A stretch of DNA of 29,391 nt from Flemingiibacterium sp964430755 (GTDB taxonomy: Bacteria > Bacillota > Clostridia > Oscillospirales > CAG-272). The notes under the pieces are model-generated. The model was not told where the DNA came from. It saw nothing but the letters and a program-made list of their open reading frames with translations, and made no database searches. The position numbers and the translations under genes were made by a program. Location: positions 1 through 29,391 of the forward strand of contig CAYSFT010000025.1 of NCBI GenBank assembly GCA_964430755.1. Reading direction: 5' to 3'. Position 1 is the first letter of the stretch, and every line of letters starts with the position of its first letter. Positions 27,901 to 29,391 of the stretch are shown in pieces.

Positions 27901-28093
27901 AAGTCGGAGACTGTTCCTGTCCGAGTATCTCCTTGACTGTCTTGCCTTCGGCTCTCGCCTTGAAACGGGCGAGTCGCACCTTTGCCTCATCGCTCATAGC
28001 ATCCGTTTCGAAAGAAGTCTGAACAATGCCCTTGCTCTCAGCGTTCGCTCTAAAGCGAGCAATTCGCTCCTGCTGTGCTGTGCTCTGTCCCAT
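18989..28093 (-). CDS. Giant phage polyvalent protein (zincin, BECR-like nuclease, LPD modules)
   Basis: 3034 residues in one intact frame, with AGGAGG 6 nt before the ATG. Order of regions: N-terminal repeats (ARFRANAESK, ARFKARAEGK); a TQ/PAQ tract (~95-130); a glycine/alanine-rich hydrophobic stretch (~265-370); a BECR-like nuclease domain (~548-740; HILKRHG, ending VSAFIGEPGYN); zincin module 1 (~935-1146, HELTH ~1014, later EREVVA); an LPD3-like region (~1198-1334; NVGRTRFEGEYHIYDITNKI); zincin module 2 (~1456-1640, HELTH ~1532, DREIVAD); a MuF-C-like region (~1678-1900); a coiled-coil-prone stretch (~2000-2050); and a long helical C-terminal module (~2224-2860, LPD38-like). Such polyvalent proteins are thought to enter the host with phage DNA and act against host or rival functions. 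Domain names are from motif memory. Four antisense promoter/RNA elements overlap it. The protein has a likely processing route through its own zincins, which is untested. Confidence 0.93.
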   Translation of the reverse strand: MGQSTAQQERIARFRANAESKGIVQTSFETDAMSDEAKVRLARFKARAEGKTVKEILGQEQSPTSAPEQTQTPAQDAVQAATLMLLMRRNGLAEQEQTQTQTQTQTQTQTQTQTPAQTQTQTQTQTPAQTENKQEGGIRFFQAPELWGNTWNDGYQFGDVTKTIGGTIGGTAGDLAINAVEGFANFSEGIADAIMYGAAAVADPFDGDDTKTVKDVVRYKGEDGRWRWKEVEHQIYSPSNSTEMREFAAQNTYSDLLAPVKNFVDKGSVFGRTTDSLGNVGGHLIGTWATAGLGKVLGAASKGAQVVGKVAPIATTAISSFGSATSEAYRNGATTGEAELSGAISAAADTVSEMMFGGLGKGINALGFSRGLSSADDMLAKKLSSKISNIYLRNATQFGIKAGAEGAEEVIAGFIQAAGKKITYMSEQDFKDILADENLLEQFVVGSMVSGIAQSPSFIRANTKGVDFIESDADAALDNKKDGGHYAGAYASQSDTNSGTSETNPASLSSDTTIIPQNPDAVNSVKTDNDYLLDELPTPEDVSHDGKAIKGNKLYEQAAIATNTEAKKYSPAYIAQKLNTAVVDLVNRVKNKGAAANEKVYFDNVSDKNADTIQDITGVDVHGFKVAIEARQVEHILKRHGENGAADKSMSNIEDIAKMQFAMSEPDSIRRAGKTQAYTYMKNGRNKTADTILYEKSIGDGSYYVVQAVADTKAKTLFVVSAFIGEPGYNNGASQLIDANIPNATSDNGSTNAPVDIIPQNGGAVKSVKTDNDYLLDELPTPESVSRDDANELLFDDGGLSDILPPPYDAANANASDSNLSDDSLWDRPLSDEEIANANSLFGEQLQTREDGRFWVPDGEGGGRWMNDAEYEAEWGSVMTELDQQLSNPKAVKRAQRAAAKTDQTGGNTKKGDTETVQPKVRAKTIFERNGMLPTAAEQSAQAKANAAKTDTARTGYLAGATNEQIYIAEQLSKYTGKEIIFVSDNYVANGEFDGKNTIFVNPKRGNVVSQVIAHELTHAVEGTKEYKNLVDSVKGFLETYSAKGVIANWDTFYDEVYAEYEHKYTELTGEEFNDAKAEREVVARVMETLFGEGDTATERQIDLVEFVKHNRNAATRMWYRLSQMAKRMREDIADFLKRGIFKDKYDATYREHQLMLREIERIRDRFGRALVQAKGKDGTGTRAMMTSDGAISKADVNSVIDLSSDNELSQRTNGIYGAEKYKIIQEYILETLSEQPIVLSDGIKAVVDRRDALHIANKAADKKSAQISHIKELVEKAKPYAEAKDVEHNKFDYFRYYKADVRYDGETFPVYLNVGRTRFEGEYHIYDITNKIRDTADRINGLERPVGNALTNGISNNSISQNADSVKSQNGTTPQNAFDDANLYDNRYTEDSGDMFSDTEGILDDGEVEQMRTWAEEDISHDMRTANTITTSESAIHVKTPMEEYQRTGKYIPDTAQTQLRKIKAEAAKTETAKTGYLAGASESDIAIAEFVSKVFGRKILFMSDSYRINGKVEDGVIYINVNGESVASQALAHELTHTIETALQYSQLVREIKRMYAAQGKNWSELRDEIMAAGYVEFYKDQGREFTPADADREIVADAIGEMFKNEKMLYDFTASNRNIVTRMFSRLKSALLALGNKNLAKTETEYATERYYRNISDMFAKALRETKKQNQQQSAEQFMFNSKERGGYNAFREILAKESLDELSVKLGDRFPLSANFDTVMRADDTPLVMASVNKGGVPISKKQGAFASGKAAFKLAYGNKAEVNIKQSGITVELWPDVVNESISKVIKRGNAQSIVDVIPHISQILENSILLGVERAAHTDNKGAALFVYRMYGLYEYADGKTKAPRCLVCNVVQHPSKAEAYVFRDIEIVTTGQSLLGNKADMSPTPNHGDTYSISQLYDFVKRVRREDGGLKYNESEKLKYLFDYTERNDGSHYSLARDPERTRAIKMLQDGVSAKQVFDETGYFIDDKGRLRNDIEDTGGSDPAIRKPYPISRPSKALNEAREQIRTERAQHAAEIEVLKEYKDLNEPRERLKQEYAKTLQWINHPTKSQAKCPDFLVEPMHDLLESIDISSKSSLAGKGETRWETRAAFALYELSGKVQRIKEIQESESKNGSAGAVLETPGYLDLPPEFDKELQDMAKQIKAIATTVAAAENTVGAVVATMRPEQAAGLVRVLRLIRHSVSKMQELSANNLFANVTELGTETVKYLDSLGPVKSTNTAGDFLKWDNALPFYAFKRFGKGGESIMESFMDSQDKLAMLADDIVRFSETNHTKKEARTWSSDVHTINLPSGNKLTLTSADAMSIYCLSEREAAREHLLVGGVAVVGKKKGMKEYADSHSNLTEEDIQAICDSLTKRQKDAADGMRNYMATTCAEWGNEISMKRFLKRDYTEKNYFPMETSPKGRDIRDPDADRGNLFYLLNFSATKQLVPNANNELVIRNIFDVFAAHTSDMARMNAYGMALLDSMKWINYRSRTINQETMQATENGVRTSMENAYGKEAEKYILTLIKDINGTGIRSDGVPLLRSFMKNNKISAVGANLRVALLQFTSWMRAHTVLEWRDMARAIVPSFGEYKMAKEYCGIALWKSYGFFDTDISRNIESSIKGNPSKKEAFNEKMMTLAAKADEITLGRLWKACCYDVKRNGEYKHGSEDFYRAVGKKLREVIYSSQVVDSVLTRSQIMRKKDGLAQTATAFMSEPTINHNIISDLIIGFQNESKINGKKAAWKKSGKAVRRAVASLTMTTLAASLLESMADAWRDDDDEEFWKKVGEEFVPNLLTNANPINNIPILSDFMSLIEDQIGYGYFSNDDISRAQLESTVKAIKGWKSVIENSEDMDKSMYYAIYNTTRAASQWFGLPLSNGLREVVALWNNTAGAYDPSLKVRTYESNATVAYEEMVKAGGDKRKSYNLVKELRATNPETGSKTLARLDVLMKSDVIDEAKVIAFTTFVSTADTWPAKIERFMKAGGDFDDFLEMYRFNSITTGDGRKDKIMAEIDKMNISNEQKDALYLMEYKETTLDDTPWYGGN
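22371..22399 (+). promoter_or_regulatory. Antisense promoter 1 inside the giant gene
   Basis: TTGACA (22371-22376), 17-bp spacer ending TTGTGA, TATACT (22394-22399): 11 of 12 consensus bases on the strand opposite the giant gene. On the coding strand it encodes SISQLYDFVK at the end of the MuF-C-like region. Confidence 0.7.
22405..22472 (+). ncRNA. Candidate 68-nt antisense structured RNA 1
   Basis: Begins 6 nt after the -10 box. Closing stem TGTCACCA (22405-22412) with TGGTGACA (22465-22472), continued by TGGGC with GCCCA after a 4x1 internal loop. Inside are GTC-GGA-GAC, a perfect TCGGC-CTTATT-GCCGA hairpin and a possible GCAG-GCT-CTGC. No clear T-run follows. RNA status is inferred from promoter plus fold. 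Confidence 0.45.
23991..24019 (+). promoter_or_regulatory. Antisense promoter 2 inside the giant gene
   Basis: TTGACA (23991-23996), 17-bp spacer ending TTTTGTGA, TATACT (24014-24019), 11 of 12 consensus. The coding strand reads SISQNADSVKS just after the LPD3-like region. Confidence 0.7.
24026..24094 (+). ncRNA. Candidate 69-nt antisense structured RNA 2
   Basis: Starts exactly at the expected transcription start, 7 nt after the -10 box. A perfect 10-bp closing stem, AGAGATACCG (24026-24035) with CGGTATCTCT (24085-24094), encloses two hairpins, GAGCG/CGCTC and GGCCG-TTAATT-CGGTC, forming a three-way junction. TATTTTGTTT follows and could serve as a terminator tail. It is the cleanest of the four folds. 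Confidence 0.5.
25729..25826. repeat. 98-bp direct repeat, copy A
   Basis: About 80-85% identical by eye to 26458-26555, offset 729 bp (243 codons, in frame). It encodes the IIPQN..AV.SVKTDNDYLLDELP linker and contains antisense promoter 3. Together the copies flank the BECR-like nuclease cassette. Confidence 0.85.
25797..25825 (+). promoter_or_regulatory. Antisense promoter 3, perfect consensus
   Basis: TTGACA (25797-25802), 17-bp spacer ending TTTTGTGG, TATAAT (25820-25825): all 12 consensus bases plus extended TG. The coding strand reads IIPQNGGAVKS just after the BECR-like nuclease domain. Confidence 0.75.
25833..25900 (+). ncRNA. Candidate 68-nt antisense structured RNA 3
   Basis: Begins 8 nt after the -10 box. 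GGAGC-A-TTCGTAG (25833-25845) pairs with CTGCGAA-GCTCC (25889-25900): 12 bp with one bulge and one wobble. Inside is CCG-TTAT-CGG. An alternative fold pairs AGAACCG (25844-25850) with CGGTTCT just beyond the 3' end, so a conformational switch is possible. Confidence 0.4.
26458..26555. repeat. 98-bp direct repeat, copy B
   Basis: Partner of 25729-25826. It encodes IIPQNPDAVNSVKTDNDYLLDELPTPE, before the BECR-like nuclease domain, and contains antisense promoter 4. Confidence 0.85.
26526..26554 (+). promoter_or_regulatory. Antisense promoter 4, perfect consensus
   Basis: TTGACA (26526-26531), 17-bp spacer ending TTTTGTGG, TATAAT (26549-26554), again 12 of 12 with extended TG, opposite the giant gene. 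Confidence 0.75.
26563..26650 (+). ncRNA. Candidate antisense structured RNA 4 with T-run end
   Basis: Begins about 9 nt after the -10 box. The closing stem CGGA-A-GACA (26563-26571) pairs with TGTC-C-TCCG (26640-26648). A purine-rich internal loop (GAGAA/GTAA) leads to GCAGG (26577-26581) with CCTGC (26631-26635). Inside are GTTCG-TTT-CGGAC and GTATCGC-TTT-GCGATGC. TC and six T follow (to 26656), a terminator-like end. About 86 nt. Promoter, fold and terminator together make this the strongest transcript candidate. Confidence 0.5.
27705..27806 (-). repeat. Tandem repeats encoding a TQ/PAQT linker
   Basis: Two 36-bp units (27705-27740 and 27741-27776) differ at one base. They are built from hexamers GTCTGC/GTCTGA/GTGTTT on the plus strand and followed by more hexamers to 27806. 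They encode repeated TQ with PA insertions. Units of 6 and 36 bp keep the frame, so slippage would change linker length only. A partial copy appears near 27881. Confidence 0.9.
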
Positions 28094-28107
28094 ATTTTTC
28101 CTCCTGA

Positions 28108-29391
28108 TTATTCGCCGTTAAAAAGCTTCACATATTCTTCGTAGGAATCACATCCTGCAATGACAAAGCTCGGGTTTCCGGCTGCCTTGGCAAGTTCCCA
28201 CTCGATTCTCGAAAGCAGTCGCTCTGTTCCGCTTACATCGTAATCAACCGCCGCAATTTCAGCATCATGTTTTATTCTTTCAGTCTGCGCATTGGTGTAA
28301 CCGATATTCGCATTGGTGTAATCGATATCTGCATTGATACTATTGATATTCGCCTGTGCCTGCAACTGTGCCATCAGTGCCTCTTGTGCCGCTGCTTCGG
28401 ATGCAGCCTGCTGTTGCGCCTTGTACCAGGTCGTATCAATACCCTCGGCTTCAAGAAGACTTGTGTCGCCAACCGTGTTGAATGCGTTGATCGCATTATT
28501 CAAGCGTGTTGAATCCTCCTGCTGCTTGTATGCGATTGTGTCAAGCAGATTGTTGTATGCAAAATTCTTGTCAGTGTTATACTGCGAAAGACTATCGAGA
28601 TACTTCGCCCAATCATTTTCTTCCATCGCCATACCGTATTCAAGCGCATTGACGAGCTTTTGGTACTCATCATCATACTGCTGCGCGGCAAAATTTCTGT
28701 CGCTCTCCCACTGCGCAACATCGTTGAGGTATCTGTCATACTCATTCGCTCTCTCCCCCTGTACCGCCGCGAGCTTGTTCTGATTGAGCGTAAACTCGTC
28801 AAGCCAGCGGTTGTAGGCCGCATCGTAGAGCTCGGGAAGCTTGTCGGAGAGCTGTGCACCGTAGTAATTGTTTGCCTGCTGTGCCGCTGTAACTGCCGCC
28901 GTAGAAGCAACACCGCCTGTGTTTGCCGCAGCCTGTGCAAGCGTGTCTGCCATAGCTCGCTCACCCTCTCTGCGATATTGCTTCGCATATGCCTGATAGT
29001 TCGGATCAGTCTTGTAGTCATACGAAAAATCACCGTGATTCACAATAGCGGCAAGAAGCTCATTTGCCGTATCAGAGTAAGAGTCAGTGTAAACCGGCTT
29101 CTCGACATCGTATTCAAACGGCGAATAATCGCGAATTGCCTCATACGCAGCCTTGTTCGTGTCACCGTATTGGCTCACATAGCTCGGAGCATCCTCATAC
29201 GAAAACGAATCGGGAGTCTGAAGAAACGGTAAATACTGGCTTCCGTCCGAACCGCCAACATAACCGCCGACTGATCTGCGGTAATTTTCAGCCTGCGCGT
29301 TGTATTGCGCTCTTTCTTCGTCCGTCTTTGCCGAGAGATATCCGAGTTTAGCAGAGACAATACCCATACCAATACTCGGGTCTTGCTTTGC
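28108..29391 (-). CDS. Phage protein rich in Asn/Gln/Ala/Tyr, 5' end beyond the window
   Basis: At least 427 residues. The frame stays open to the right edge (AKQDPSIG before the first ATG at 29367), and the extra residues read as coding, so the true start lies outside. The first part has aromatic, low-complexity segments (YDYKTDPNYQAYAKQYRREGE-like) and an alanine-rich patch with TGG; the rest is helical, with evenly spaced Tyr/Trp/Asn and many Gln, fitting a coiled rod. The end has repeated N-I-x-Y-T-N-A. From memory this type is common in Firmicute prophages just upstream of large polyvalent or minor structural genes, and may be a virion-internal or tail-associated component. Its exact function is unknown. 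The giant gene starts 14 bp after its stop, so the two are co-transcribed. Confidence 0.8.
   Translation of the reverse strand, partial: AKQDPSIGMGIVSAKLGYLSAKTDEERAQYNAQAENYRRSVGGYVGGSDGSQYLPFLQTPDSFSYEDAPSYVSQYGDTNKAAYEAIRDYSPFEYDVEKPVYTDSYSDTANELLAAIVNHGDFSYDYKTDPNYQAYAKQYRREGERAMADTLAQAAANTGGVASTAAVTAAQQANNYYGAQLSDKLPELYDAAYNRWLDEFTLNQNKLAAVQGERANEYDRYLNDVAQWESDRNFAAQQYDDEYQKLVNALEYGMAMEENDWAKYLDSLSQYNTDKNFAYNNLLDTIAYKQQEDSTRLNNAINAFNTVGDTSLLEAEGIDTTWYKAQQQAASEAAAQEALMAQLQAQANINSINADIDYTNANIGYTNAQTERIKHDAEIAAVDYDVSGTERLLSRIEWELAKAAGNPSFVIAGCDSYEEYVKLFNGE

Noticed and set aside
27668..28144. 158-residue plus-strand open frame rich in Arg/Leu
   Set aside because: It is the antisense shadow of the TQ repeat region; composition is repeat-driven and there is no ribosome site.

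Overview
The window is a chromosomal segment of a low-to-mid GC, spore-forming Firmicute. I infer class Clostridia, probably a gut Oscillospirales/Ruminococcaceae relative. The support is a SpoIVB sporulation peptidase, the lepB-rbgA-rnhB-yraN and tig-clpP-clpX gene orders, strong AGGAGG ribosome sites, and housekeeping promoters with an extended -10 box (TGTGGTATAAT-like). The last ~10.6 kb is one end of a prophage or phage-derived element beside a tRNA-Gly gene.

Layout. 72-1265 (minus) is spoIVB. 1560-3135 holds a membrane-anchored phosphodiester glycosidase family protein overlapping tadA, closed by a terminator. From a good promoter at 3242 runs a co-directional series: an ApgM-type phosphoglycerate mutase, signal peptidase I (lepB), the ribosome-assembly GTPase rbgA/ylqF, RNase HII (rnhB), a YraN-family protein and an M19 dipeptidase. 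thrC and a metallophosphoesterase follow. 10476-13932 is the protein-quality module: trigger factor, ClpP, ClpX. 14041-14673 is a PF06541-type membrane protein. 14700-15013 has no gene but holds a ~117-bp MITE/REP-like interspersed repeat and a terminator. 15022-18338 (minus) carries an EF-G-like GTPase and a YtqA/TIGR01212-type radical SAM protein, each with a recognisable promoter. tRNA-Gly(TCC) lies at 18478-18551.

Prophage part (minus strand, reading toward the tRNA): a partial Asn/Gln/Ala/Tyr-rich phage protein entering from the right edge, a 3034-residue polyvalent protein, and a small two-helix holin-like protein. The giant protein strings together a TQ-rich hypervariable linker, a BECR-like nuclease domain, two copies of an HELTH zincin module, an LPD3-like region, a MuF-C-like region and a long helical C-terminal module. 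This is the composition expected of a virion-delivered effector.

The most unusual signal lies on the strand opposite the giant gene. At four domain ends there is a sigma-A promoter with TTGACA, a 17-bp spacer and TATAAT (two perfect) or TATACT (two with one mismatch). About 7 nt after each -10 box begins a palindromic element that can fold as a compact RNA: 68, 69, 68 and about 86 nt. One ends in a run of T. I propose a family of small antisense RNAs attached to toxin-like domain cassettes. Two of the promoters lie in a 98-bp direct repeat flanking the nuclease cassette in frame, which suggests modular exchange. Transcription and function are inference; the promoter strings and inverted repeats can be read directly.
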